41,295 nucleotides of DNA from Hypsibius dujardini (taxonomy: Eukaryota; Tardigrada; Eutardigrada; Parachela; Hypsibiidae), in the NCBI GenBank assembly GCA_001579985.1, contig LRSR01008913.1, forward strand, positions 1 to 41,295. The letters are read 5' to 3'. How positions within the stretch are numbered: the stretch's first letter is position 1; every line of letters begins with the position of its first letter. The notes under the pieces were generated by a model. It was not told the DNA's origin and searched no databases. It worked only from the letters and a program-made list of their open reading frames with translations. The position numbers were made by a program, and so were the translations under genes. Shown here one piece after another: positions 10,386 through 22,365 of the stretch.

Positions 10386-12306
10386 CCCAAACCTACCACC
10401 GTGCTTCCATCAACTGCGCAAAGCTTATTGACCAATTGCGAGGTCTGATCGAGCAGATCGTGTTGTAGTAAGGAGGACATCAGAGCTGCATGCCTGTAGC
10501 TACTGCACGTCAGTATGACAGTACTCAAACTAGCCAGAGCTTCTTTCCTTTCCTCGGCGTGGTCAAGCAGCCCAAGTAAAGCATCAAGCACGTGCTCCTG
10601 GATGTATCTGCGGCACGCGTTGTTTTCAGGCATTACATTTGAAACATACTGGTACCAAAGCTCGTAGCTTGAAGCAGGCTGTTCGCTTACCTCTGTTCAG
10701 GATAGGGAAGGTTTATTAACGGTAGCAATAACTTCACTTTGTCCTGCCGATTTGGCCTTAACGTTGCTGCGTCGCAAACAGCCATAAAAGACTTAAACGA
10801 CAGGGTGAGCAGGAGCTTTTTGGCTCTAGGCTCCATCAGTGCTGTCCAGATCTTGTCAGCGATGGCGTTTTGTTCTCCCAACAGATCCAACCAGAGCTCA
10901 TCACTACCACGAGACAAGAGAAATTCTACTAATGCTTCATAGTCAGTCCCATGCAACGGCTTATCAACCGTTGTCCCGGATGGTATATCCGACATTTGAC
11001 TCCTTGCAGGACTATCGGCCTCAATCAACGGAATGATCAACTCAGTGTTTGCTGGATTAAACGTGATTAGGGGACTGTATTTGGAATTGGCAGCGAATAT
11101 AGCGGCACCATGGGCCAGAACACCAGCCCTGGTGATGTTTTGGAAATGAGAAGGTGACTGTGTCGAGACACGATCGTTATAAATAATATCACGGACGACA
11201 TTGTTTCCCCTTGCCCAAAATTGAAGATCTTTCATAATTAATTCGGAGTGGGTAATTCCTCCATGAATCACCAGAAACGGATTCTCTTCTTGCTTTAGAT
11301 TAGCGGCACGAATAACATTCTCAAGTAAAGCTTCCCGCTCCTGTTTAACCCTCTCCAGAATAATCTTGCAACATCGACACTCTTTGTTCAATGTCTCGGA
11401 GTATAACAAACACAGTTCGTTTAATGTCGGGACAAACGCACCGCTTTTAATACTTTGCAGCAGATTGTTCTCCAATACAATTGTTCTCCCGGAATCTTGT
11501 TTGCCAAACCAAGTGCCATATACCAAGTGCCAGCGGGGACATTGATGACCCTCGGGATCTTTGGAAGAATTTAGAATATCCCACTGCTGCAAGCTTGCCA
11601 ATTTACTACGGACCTCGGCGCGTGCTGCTATGTGGATGGAATTGGTATTCACTCTGACAACGGCTGCCCTCAGACTTCGTCCACCACAGTCCAAGACGAC
11701 AAATGCTTGTCTTGCTGGCCGATTATATATTCCTACAACGCTCCCAAGTATGGCTGCAACAGGCTCGACAATGAAGGCTGAAATGGCCACCCCCGCCAGC
11801 AATGCTGCCTCTTGCAGCCCGAGTTTTTGTGCTTGATTCGCAATATTTAAAACGACCGTGGTTATTCCTTTCCGATAGCCGATACTTGTCAAATATTCGT
11901 TGGCTTTCTTTATGAGCTCTTTGAGAACCAGAGAACATGCTTTCCCCGGTGAAACGGTGAGGCCTTCTTGCGATGGTACCTCTATTTCGCAACCAGTTAA
12001 GACATTTTTGATGTGTTGTTTCCAGCGTCCCCAATGAATTGAGACGTCAGGGTCATCACACTGTTTTCCCAGGAGGCTTTTTGCCTCAAATAAACTGACT
12101 CCAAGAAAGCCCGCAGACGTTAGTGGAAAAGATGGGTCCTGAGGGTCATTAACAATTGGGTGGTATTTATTTTTGCTCCATCTTACCACACTCGGAATAG
12201 TTAGTTCCTTCGCGACCCACACTCCCGCGGGATTCATATAGCGTACAACAATGGTACTGTTCACGTTTCCCAAATCGATTCCTGCGGTAAGATTGTAGAC
12301 TGCCAT
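9959..12306 (-). CDS. HSP70-like ATPase with non-canonical C-terminal half (3 exons)
   Basis: Exons 12306-10691, 10607-10397 and 10222-9959 give 696 aa in frame; the first intron is 83 nt (GTAAGC...CCGCAG). The N-terminal ~400 residues are an HSP70/actin-fold ATPase: phosphate-1 loop GIDLGNVNS at 9-17, FLGVSLFEAKSLLG around 67-80, EPVAAILGSVVG at 181-192, a degenerate phosphate-2 loop VLDCGGRSLRAAVV at 204-217 (usual DLGGGT), and an adenosine-site-like VIHGGITHSEL at 346-356. The usual substrate-binding beta-sandwich is not recognisable. The rest looks helical (VLDALLGLLDHAEERKEAL), loosely like the ARM repeats of HSP70 nucleotide-exchange factors; this is inference only. The last exon is doubtful because its start lies in an inverted repeat array. 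Without that splice, the frame stops inside the repeats. It is a divergent family member, not a standard heat-inducible HSP70. Confidence 0.78.
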
Positions 12307-13939
12307 AATTACAATCTAAAATTTGTGTCGCATCAAAAGTCTAACATTATTTGCTTGAACGCGAATTATTTGATCAAAGAAAACGAAAAAGCACGGTTGT
12401 CTAACTTAAGGATCGCATGAGAAGAATACTAGTTAATTCGCACGTTGGTAAGGACAGACATATGATGGATGAAATTTGTCGAGTAATCTTATCAATGCGC
12501 TCCAGTCCTGGTATCGCATCGTGTGCGTGTTGTTCATGTACGTGCCTTTGATCTGTGCGTTTTGAATGAAACACAGCAGAAGTTGTCCAACAGTGGTTGC
12601 ACGTGTCTGGACAATCGGCAGGGGCCAGTCATTACAGATCGGAATTAGTAGTACATTTGATGGGTGGACCACGGAGTAGGCACAATGGCAAAAGACTCTT
12701 TTTTTCAAAACTTACTCTAAAATTAATTAGGCCTATCGTTCCGGATGCTTTTGACGCTTGTGGGTATTTGGGGGCAGAAAGTAGTTGAATCCCCAGGAAT
12801 TTCAAACTATTTCCAAAAATGTGCTTTTTATAACCACTTACGGCCCTCTCTTAAAACTGTTTGTCGTCCAATTCGGAGTCACTGATAGTAAACTTATGGC
12901 GGAACATAATCAATTTCAAGTCAGATGGAAAAGACACTGAAGTTGCTAATGCTTCAACATGTACAGCTGCTTGCAGGTTACTTGCAAAGTTTTGATTTTA
13001 TTTGATTTCGTGAAACAAGACTGCTTGGCTTTTCGCATGTTACGGGAAAATTCCAGTTTTTGTACTTCCCGGACTGAAAATTAACTTGAGATTATCTTGG
13101 CTCCGGATTGTAAGGAGCCCCAAACAACCCCCTGATCTAATGTATAACGACTCTCGAAGTTTCTGATCGCACCCAATGCCCTAATTCATAATCGTAGAGA
13201 AAATGAAGACTCATCCTTTACACGCGGTACTTGGTGTCGCCTTTTTTTTTGCTGCGGCAACATTTGTCAATTATGATCATTTTTAACAAATTAATACATT
13301 CCCTTCCTCAAGCTTGACATCAGCTGCTGCAGCGGTAAAATACATATGTTCTAGGTACGAGAGCCAGCTAAACACAATTCTGGCCGAACTAACGTGAGCT
13401 TGGTCATGTGTGAGCTCGTACATTCAGACAATCACTCACTCACAGCGCTCGACTTGTCTGGCTAATTAGATCGATCAAACCGGAGCTTCCGGCTCGCCGT
13501 CAAGCGTATCCAAGGGCTTCATACTATCACCCCCCCCCCTCGTTCGGATAGACCGACAGCCCACACCTTGAAATAGACAAGTCCGTCTTGACTCTTGACT
13601 CTACCTCCTGACAAAGTGAACACGGCACGATGACTTTGAGTCACTTGTAAAGAAAACGTAATTCGGCGGCACGTACGAACCAGTAAAAATAAATTCGGCA
13701 TCAAAAATACGTTTATCGTTGTGCTTAAAAACTGACAGATCTGGCATAACGAATCACTTCAGGAAGCATTACTGTAAAAACACACAAAGGAAGAGGGAAA
13801 TCATCAGGGCTCTTTGAAATAGGAAACGTAAAAATTCATTTCCTCACTCCTGCCGAGATAAAGTAAAACAAACTCTGATTGCATGTTCATGGCCATCCAT
13901 GCATATGCATACAGGAAATAATGGCTATATTTACATCCA
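12307..13939. other. Intergenic, HSP70-like gene to Reeler gene
   Basis: This is the 5' flank of the HSP70-like gene and the 3' flank of the Reeler gene. On the minus strand, 12433-12708 is open and reads like protein (for example PSNVLLIPICNDWPLPI), but it has no ATG near its upstream end and no clear acceptor. It could be a decayed or unrecognised terminal exon. A C-run lies at about 13530-13540. Nothing else is identified. Confidence 0.4.
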
Positions 13940-16224
13940 TCATAAAGCGATGACTAAGGCGGCAAGGGTCGTAAAAAAGCCGGCCAATGCCTTAACACCG
14001 TCGTTGTTGTTGATGCGGATGGTCGGTTGTGGCTGATTGGGATTGTTCACCGGCGATGAGCCGGCTGCTGCCGAGTTGCCGAATCCCGGTTGGCGGTTGT
14101 TTGTTGAATCAACTACAAAGCAAAAACATCGCAATGTCAGATTTGTGAAAAACAATTTCTCACGTTCACAAAAAGAAACTGCTCAATGGTAACTGACACT
14201 TTTACTGGAGACTGATCGAACTAAATTAATTAAACTAAAATGACTAGCCCAATTAGTTCACGTTAATTAATGTTAGATTTGCGAAATTGCCCTCGCGGAT
14301 TCCCGATGCGAAATGAATATTCGCAACCTCGTTTGGATAATACAGTGGGACAGTCTTCTAATTTATTCAATTGCTAGTCACTATGGTATGGTCCTAAATG
14401 ATTCTAATAACATTCTTCAAAATTTACAGTAAAGTTCAATATATTGTACCGTTAATGACAGATTCGAAAATAAGAAGAGTAGAGTCATCACATATTATAG
14501 GTTCCAATAATGTCGTAACAACAATTTTAAATTGTTCCGTTTGCTAATCATTTGACCATGCGAAATGGAATTAACGAACACACTTTATGCTCATTCATAA
14601 ATTCCTTTATTTACATGTTAAATACATTTTATTTATTATTTATTTATATTCTTCATTGTCACTTATATTATTTTGTATTCTGCGCAGTATCTATTTATCT
14701 TTCTTTCTTCTTTCTTGTTTCTTATAAATACTAAGGATTCTGAAAAAAATGTTTATTAACCACATGTCTACGGCTTACTGTTGTTGTGATTGACGGAGGA
14801 AACCGGAGCATCGGTGGTGCCAAAGGAGGTCGATCCCGGCACAACGGCAGGGGCATTATCGTTGACCGACGGTGCGACGCGGACCGGCGCCTGAGGCTCC
14901 TCCTCCTTCAGAGTGAAGATCTGCGAGGGTACCTTCACCCAGAAAGTCTGCATATTTTGCACGAACGTTCCCCTGCAAATCATCACGCACCACACAGCGT
15001 GTCAGAGGGAGAGCATACGGAAAAGGGTGAGTGTACATACACATATGCACGAGTTATGCATACAGAGGAGAGTTCATCAGTTGCCGCACCATGCCTGCAT
15101 GCATGTGCAACAACCACTGGGCAAACATGAGCTTCGCGTGTCAAGGATGTTGCAAAGAGATCAGGCTCGTCTCTCTCTCTCTCTCTCTGTTTCTGATGTC
15201 TCTGACCACGTCAAATTTTAAGAGAGACAGACAGACAGGCTTATGACTCTCTCAGCCCACACACAGACCCAGGCCGGCAGGCAGAGAGGCAGACACTTAC
15301 AGAATCTGAAGGCTCTTGGTGTTCGCCGGCAGATTCGTCGGCTCCCAAGTGAACTCGAGGCCTTGCTCCATGCTCTTGGGCGCGTTGGCAACGTGGGTGA
15401 CCGTGTTGGCGCCGGTGCAGTCGCCGACGCGAGCGTACACGGGAAGGTTTTTCCACTCGCCCAGAGGGTCGTTTGAGTTGGGGTCACGGACTTGCAGGAA
15501 GAAGCCGAGCAGGCTGGGAGCTCCGGGGAAGTTAGGATTCCGTACTATTTTCACTGAATCTAAAGGAAAAAACGGCAAATATATCCAATGCTTATTAGAG
15601 GTCCATTATTTTTGTTGGAAACAATGCTTTCGAAAACGAAGTATTCATGTAATCAGTTTTGAGTTATCTCATTTAATATTAGTCAAACCAAAAATAGTAT
15701 AAAAATGAATCCCGAAGCGAACGTCTTTAGGATTACGTTGGTTTAACTTTCTTGGTCTGAAGTTTTTGAGCTACTTAAAATGATTTGGTGTTCGAAACGT
15801 ACATATTTATTTTATTATTAAGTTGATTAAAGGTATTATACATTTTTGATAACCAGACAAAGTACGCCTAAAATGTGTGTTAAAAGAATTTCCTGCAACA
15901 ACTGATTTCAACCGTCGTATTCCATCCAAACAGTCATAAAAATATGTCCGATACGAACACGAATTTCGAAAATTTAGATTATATGATCGAACGAACTCTT
16001 CTATATGACAGTTATGTCTGAATGCAGAAAAAGACACTAAAAAATGTGAAAGATCTCGTCGCAAGGTTTACGCAACCTGATAGCACTATTCGTTTTATAT
16101 GCGTTGTTTGTTCTGATTTATTTAACCAACGGAACGGTCAGAAGAAAGGCAGAATAACGTGATGGAACGGTCGCATCTATTTGCATCTGCACGACATGGC
16201 ATTCCAGTTCGTTGTCTACACACA

Positions 16225-16256
<32 letters not shown>

Positions 16257-18131
16257 CGGAAGTCGGTAAAGATAATACATCATCTCTTTCTCTCCCCCCC
16301 CCTCGCCCCCCCCGGTGGTGCTCCAAAAATTCTAATCGACACACTCAATAATGGCCTGATAAGCTATACAATATTGTGTAATCCCGAGCTCGAACGGAAG
16401 CGACATGCGCATGGAATGTCTTAAATTTCATCTCTTATCTCATTTTGCCCGCTCATCCCACCACATCAAACGAAATGAGATCGCCGGTAGCGTAACTCGT
16501 GTGCATGAAAGAAATTCGATGAGAAACGGATCTCTACAAATTGACAAATGCCTTAAAGCCGTGGCACAGACCAATTAGGGGTGGAAAATCAATGTTTTTC
16601 GCTGTAATTACATTACACACACCTGCAACGCTTCACGGTCGGGAAAGATGGCAGAGAGCCGGGTCGTTTGTTAAGTTCAATGGGGGGGGGGAGGGAGAGA
16701 AAGAGAAAGAGAGGTTTGCGTGGAACTTGCGCCTCCATTCTGATCGACGGATTAAGTTTCGCGCGCGCGTGTGGGGAACTAAAGAACGAACGCCGCGACG
16801 CGCAGACATGTCTGTTCTTTGTGTGTTGTCTGTCTGTCTGTGTGTATGTATGTTTTTCGTTCGGACAATTGCAAACAGACTCGGGGTGAAAGTTATTCCA
16901 ATCTCAATGCGAAACTCGGACCGTGCGAAACTTCGGTAAACAGACAGTTAAAGAGCAATTTTAGCGGGCAAAAAATCGTCTTGTCATGATGAGTTATATA
17001 TTATATATATATTTATATTTATTTATTTATTTATTTATATGGATGTATTTCGCTTGTTGATTTATAGCGACTTGGAGCAACAATCAGATCGGTGGTCAAT
17101 GGCAAATTGTTTACCACATTAAATATTTTTCATTGAAGCAAATGTTAATTAAATTGGTGTGAAAAGGTAAAACAAATGGCATCAGTGGATAAGTAAAGAA
17201 ATGTAAAATTTAGGTAAGCAAATACTTCTAAATAAAAACAGTTAGCAGGTTAAACATATAAATGAACAGCATCTTTAATTCAGCAGGTTTAGTTTCCATC
17301 TAAACTACACGTTAAAAATTGTCTAGTTCGGCAGTAAACTAAACAAGTAAAAATTAGGAAGAATATAGAAAGTCAAAAGAGCTATAGCTTCTTGGATGAT
17401 ACTGGTGTAAGTCATGAAAAACAATTCGGTTCTGTTTAGCTCTCTCCGACAGCACGTGACAAACATGAACAAACAATTTTACCTAAACCCAACGGCTAAT
17501 TTATTTCTTTTGGGAATTACTTGTGCCAGACATAAAGTCTAGGTTGCTACAAAAACTAATTAATGCACCACTTCTTCGTGTAGCTCTTTTTGCTATAAAA
17601 TTAATCTAAAAAGGCGGGAAATTTTTGATCCGAGTTTGAGCCAAAATTGAGCTACTTCACATGCTGCCTTTCTCGTGTAATTTTTTATGTCACAGTATTT
17701 ATGTAAATGTCGCAGCGCAAGTAGGTTATTTTGCTAATTGAATCAGCAGTAAACGTCGGAAATCACATTAACGCTCTCGCTTGTCGTCGACCTTGATACA
17801 ACTCGCTCAGGCTGTTAGTCGTCTTGGGTAGCCTTGAGCAACAATACGCTCAAGCCGTGAATTTCAACACACATTGATCCATTATATGAAGTCATCATCA
17901 AACAACGAGAGACAACTTACAAGCGCGGGTGTCTCCGATCGGGGCGACCTGGATCTGGAAGGGTACGACCAGGCCGGACTGCGCGCTGGCCGGTCCCGCC
18001 GGACCCGGATGCTGCGGGTACATGGACACGCATGCTGTGGAGGGCGCGCCGGTCGGGAGGGCTGTGGTGAAACTGAAAGTCCACGATATTAATAGGGCCG
18101 AAACGACGATGAGTCTGTTGTGAGACGACAT
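13940..18131 (-). CDS. GPI-anchored Reeler-domain protein (4 exons)
   Basis: Exons 18131-17921, 15559-15301, 14972-14779 and 14112-13940 join in frame (phases 1, 2, 1) to give 278 aa. A signal peptide (MSSHNRLIVVSALLISWTF...) is followed by a Reeler (reelin N-terminal) domain: ACVSMYPQHPG, then PGAPSLLGFFLQVRD, the DCTGANTVTH block, LEFTWEP, and the closing VQNMQTFWVKV strand. All are hallmark Reeler positions. After about residue 185 comes a Pro/Ser/Asn-rich linker, then an NNNDG site and a hydrophobic tail (ALAGFFTTLAALVIAL) at the extreme C-terminus, typical of GPI anchoring. Stand-alone Reeler proteins in invertebrates include putative defence proteins of haemolymph; a surface-bound immune or matrix role is inference. 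Introns are 2361, 328 and 666 nt. The Met at 18131 is preferred over an in-frame upstream Met at 18182 because it gives a clean signal peptide. Confidence 0.9.
15560..17920. other. Long first intron of the Reeler gene
   Basis: This 2.4-kb intron holds a (CTGT)n tract at about 16224-16257, poly-C at 16294-16314, a G/A-rich run at 16682-16712, another CTGT/GTAT tract at about 16829-16850, and an AT/ATTT tract at about 16996-17040. No nested gene is evident; short frames such as 15807-16064 on the minus strand have no recognisable content. Confidence 0.6.
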
Positions 18132-20054
18132 CTTGAGCAAGGCAGACACACACACACACGGAGCGATGATGTAAAGAAACAAGAGATTGCCGCGCGAGAC
18201 ACTGCGAAAAATTAATGCACAAACAGAAGTGGCCTACAAAGTGTTCAGCGGACCAGAGAGCAGTGGGCTGAAATACCGGTAGACGCCTTTCGAGGCAGGT
18301 AGAAAGAGAGAGAGAGGTACTTTATTCCGCTTGTATTTAGCTTGAGGCAGGCAGACAACGACGACTGACCGGTCGGTTAAGTGACTTCTTTTGCAATGAG
18401 TAAGAGAGAGAGAGAGGAATGAATGAGTGAGAGATTGCTCTGGCACGGTCGGTGAATCCTCTCATACGTACTCGACTCTCAAGGCGGTACCCTCTCTGTC
18501 TGTCTTAGTCCTCTGTGAGCATCGCGGATCTCGCGGATTTGCTGACTTACTTTTCGCTCGTATTTGTCGAGATCGCCAACGTAACTCCTACTATAAGTTT
18601 GATTGTACTGAGACTGGATTGGCGCAACTTTTCAACGGTGTGGCGGATGTGTGGGATGCTTATACGCTGTGTCCGATTTCGGTGAGAAACGTGAGGCGAA
18701 CGATTTGTCAGCTCGCCTATGTGACGTCATAGTACTTGTGGACGCGCACTAAAGAGGCGGTGCGTCAGGCCTTGAGTGGCGGGGCTCTCTGTCAATCCGG
18801 ATACTTGCACGGTCTTCACTGACGTACATGTACAATGCACGTATGTTTCCTCGTGCTATTGATGATGATTATTTTCAAAATGACTAATCGATATCCGGAT
18901 GTTTAGCGGTCAACGTGGCGCGTAGTTCCAACCATGTGTCACAAACATTATGCAACGTCTGTTTATCCCTTTGTTACATCTAAAATCGATATTTTATTTC
19001 ATTGTAAAATATCAGCATGATCCGAGTTTCGTTTTTTCGTTAACTATTTGTGATCGTTTTAGTGATAGCAAAAACCAACATCAGTTGCTATATTGTTATT
19101 AATCCATTATAATTATGGGCAATGTACTTATAGTTCAATTTAAAATTGATTTCAATTTAAAATGTATTTTAATTTAAATTTGATTTCAATTTAGTAAAAC
19201 ATAATATAGTTTTGGTCATATCAGTTAACTAGTTTTCGTTTCTGGTTTTACCCGTTAAAGTCCTTAGTAACAAAACCTTAAGGTTAACTTTTTTCCAGTA
19301 AATAAAAGATAAGATTAAAGACTAGCTATTTAAAGTTTTGGTTTTAGTTTAATTAGTTTAATTAGTTTTTCTCAATTTTCAGCAATATATTAAAGTTAAA
19401 TATGCAACGCTAAATCAAGTAATTAAATTTATATTATTTTATAAAAGTTTGTGAACCGACCGTGTGTGTAGTATACAGCCATACACTTGAGTGTGACAAT
19501 TGGGCGTTGCCATCGCTCTGCTTAATGATGGGCTGTGAGAGCAACAATGCATTTATACCCATCACAAAATTGGTAAGGCTCGTTCGCCCAGATGGCTGTG
19601 TAGCAAAAGAAAGTTGTTATATGCGCGCTCGTCATAGATCAATCAAGTTTTTCTTAAGACGGCTCAACTGTTTTTTCATCTCTGGGGGTTGTTTGCTGCT
19701 TGGACGCGATCCGTCGTAGTTCCGGCTGGATGATTAACATGATCAACGAACTCTTTCGCAGGTTGGGTCCATGAAAACATACCACTACCTCGACCGAAAT
19801 CCTGCATCAGTAATCTCAGCGGCGTCTACAGCAAAATATGAATAAACCTTTAATGTCCGTTTACCTTTTCTATCGATTCGCGTTTGATGATACGAAGTCA
19901 TAATCAAACAACTGTCTCCATATTGTGCAAGACCCTCTGGGACTGTAGTTTTTCTATATCAGCTTTGAATTCACATTTTTGCGTTTCATTGTGCCCTAAT
20001 GAAAAAGTTTAGGTAATGCGTTATAACTGCAAAATTTAAGGGAGCCATTTCAGA
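18132..20054. other. Upstream region of the Reeler gene and intergenic DNA
   Basis: It contains a (CA)n run at about 18147-18158 and short (GA)n runs at 18305-18316 and 18402-18416 in what is probably the Reeler 5' UTR or promoter. AT-rich sequence with repeated AATTTAAAT/TTTAATTTAA strings lies at about 19130-19400. No supported gene is seen. Confidence 0.45.
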
Positions 20055-20551
20055 GGCTCGTTTATGGTGCTTATTGGTCGAAACCAGGATCCCTCATATT
20101 AGAGTCAGGGGGTGGGCAATGGAGTAAATTTTTTACCCCAACATTAAACCCGAAATTCGGCCTCGTGTCTCTGATCATTCTGAAACTTGTGGGGATGTGG
20201 GGGCCTGATTTTCCAGGGGTCCCATTGGATTTCAAAACGTTTTCAGAAACATCATTTTTTCATTAAATTTGGACCGTTTTTGAGTGTTTTGACCTTTCAT
20301 TTGTATTCATCAATTGAACCTCAACAAACCTTAAATGTGGACGAAAAACGGATGTTTTGAAACTTTTTGAAATCCCAGGGGCTCACTGAAAATCAGACCC
20401 CCACATCCCTACATGTTTCAAAATTATCAGGGATAAGAGGCCGAGTTTCGGATTCAATCTCGAAAAAAAAATGCATTTTACTCCGTTGTCCGCCACCTTG
20501 GTTCTACTGTGGAGAGTCCTGGTTCCGACCTTTATGGACCCTAAACGAGCC
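20055..20551. mobile_element. Large imperfect inverted repeat (foldback element)
   Basis: The left arm (about 20055-20265) pairs with the right arm (about 20345-20551) in inverse orientation. Matching blocks include GGCTCGTTTA with TAAACGAGCC at the very ends, GGTCGAAACCAGGA with TCCTGGTTCCGACC, CGAAATTCGGCCTC with GAGGCCGAGTTTCG, and GGGATGTGGGGGCCTGATTT with the complement AAATCAGACCCCCACATCCC. By eye the arms are roughly three-quarters identical, with a ~80-nt centre. No coding capacity is seen. Confidence 0.75.
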
Positions 20552-22200
20552 ATAGGCCAGAGTCACTATAGCACAGTACAGTACAGTGCATTTCCGTATG
20601 AGGGAGGGCTGGGGAATGGGCCACCGGGTGGCAGAGGGCGCTCTGTCGCACAATAATCGAAACAGATGAGCCACTGCATAGTCAGCGACCTCTGTTGCGA
20701 GGTTTTTTCAACTGTACCATTATTTCGTTTTTTGAACATGTTCCCACGACTTTTCTTCATATCTGATTTGTGTTCCACCGGGATTATCGTTTATTCTCTG
20801 TCGTTTAAAACCATCGTGATAACCAAAACCTGTCTGGAACTTCTGATTCGAGGGTGGCCCATTCCAGAACCCCCCCCCCTCATAATAATATTAAATAAAT
20901 ATTAAAGCGAGTTAAACCATAGCAGAATCCAAAATTGACTGATTTTCCAATGTAAGTGCAAAGGCGACACCTAGTAAAAAGAGTTCTGACTTAAGGCTAA
21001 AGCAACATTGCGAGTAGAACTACTTAAAACTTAACCAGTAAATTTGTATTTTTTAGTCAAACAAAGTTTTGATGACCAATTTGGGCAGGAACGGAAATAT
21101 TCCCCGCCCCCTCCCCCCAACCGGAGTGGGGTTTTGTTTACAAATACCTGTACATATATCATGATTTGACATTTGGGTCTCGGGCTAGAAATCATATCCG
21201 CGGTTCCAGACAAAGTAGGAAAGGAAAAATTTCCCGCACCACTTTGTTTTATGGCGCGGGGCTTGATTGATTGATTTATTGGCAACGTTTTCGAAGTTTC
21301 AACTGTTTTGACTTGTTGAGTAAGTTTATTTTATGCTTTCAGTACTCGTACTAGTAATTTCCATGTAAGTCTCTTGGTTCCTGCCGCCGATTACTCGCTT
21401 TGGCGTCAGGTGTGATTCGACGCCGCGATCATTAAACCGATTCCCTAAATGAAATCCCAGCTGTGTATGAGGCTTTGAACTTCCGGATTGCCTGCCCTCA
21501 CAAAAGACGCCGTCACTGTTGATTTCCAAGTCGACTTTGCTGCGATATGTACGGCTGCTTTTGCCTTTGTTCAATTTCATTTGTGCTGGCTTCTCTTTTG
21601 CATGAGTGTTGAAAATGATTTTGAGACAACCTTCGAAGAGACAAACGGAAAACGAGGAGGGGATATAATTTCCGTGCGTTTAGTGACATCCCACGCTTGC
21701 ATTTGAGATAATATGTCTTTGTGACCGGCACAGGCCATTTTTCGCCTACAATACAATACGTGTACCGTGGATATCAGAAAATAACCTCATTTTTCTATTA
21801 CAACTTGAATAACATTTACAAGAACAAAACATATTTAGAAGTATAAAAGCAGTTAATTCCTCCCGTAAATGTTAATCTCTCTTAAAGATTAAAATTTGCA
21901 ACATGTTTCGGTTTTGATTCTTATTTATTTCATTTATTATTTGATGAAATATATATATGAAATTTGACCCATAACGTCAAAAAACATTTCCGGTAGAAGC
22001 GTAGAGTTAGCACTAAGTGGTCAGTCTAAAAGCGGGTAAACCAGATACCGGTATCCGGAGTATCTTGCAATAAGGACTCTTGTAGATAGAAACATCGAGC
22101 TCTGTGGCTGTTAACTCCGTGCACTCTCTATCACCACTTTTCCAGTTAGCCAAGCGGCACAGTTGTGTATGCGTTCATTGCGGTGTCAATCGCGGCCATT
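20552..22200. other. Intergenic, no gene seen
   Basis: Contains C-runs at about 20870-20880 and 21108-21118 and AT-rich stretches. The open frames here are short and show no domain, signal peptide or splice logic. Confidence 0.45.
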
Positions 22201-22365
22201 ATGGCGTTACAGTTTTCATATGGCGTCCACATGCATTCTTGTCTGTACCCACAAGTATCCACAGGTATCCACGGTGGATACCGGTGGATACCGGTGGATA
22301 CCGGTGGATACCGGTGGATACAGGCAAAAATGCATCTGGACACCAGCTGAAAACCGCAACGCCAT
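22201..22365. repeat. Palindrome with a GGTGGATACC minisatellite core
   Basis: The left arm starts ATGGCGTTACAGTTTTCATA and the right arm ends with the complement (GAAAACCGCAACGCCAT). ATGCATTCTTGTCTGTACCC on the left pairs with TGGATACAGGCAAAAATGCAT on the right. The centre has five head-to-tail 10-bp GGTGGATACC units (22273-22321), faced on the left by inverted GTATCCACAG units (about 22253-22272). Further GTGGATA strings recur at about 22384-22400 and 22488-22500. Confidence 0.8.

Noticed and set aside
10608-10690. Apparent frameshift in the HSP70-like gene: exon 1 frame ends in TAA just as another frame opens
   Set aside because: An 83-nt intron with GTAAGC donor and CCGCAG acceptor joins the two frames in phase 2. 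Its size is normal for this genome, so no frameshift or pseudogene is needed.
16223-16257. CTGT tandem repeat considered as a CRISPR-like or regulatory array
   Set aside because: It is a plain tetranucleotide microsatellite without spacers, in a eukaryotic intron.
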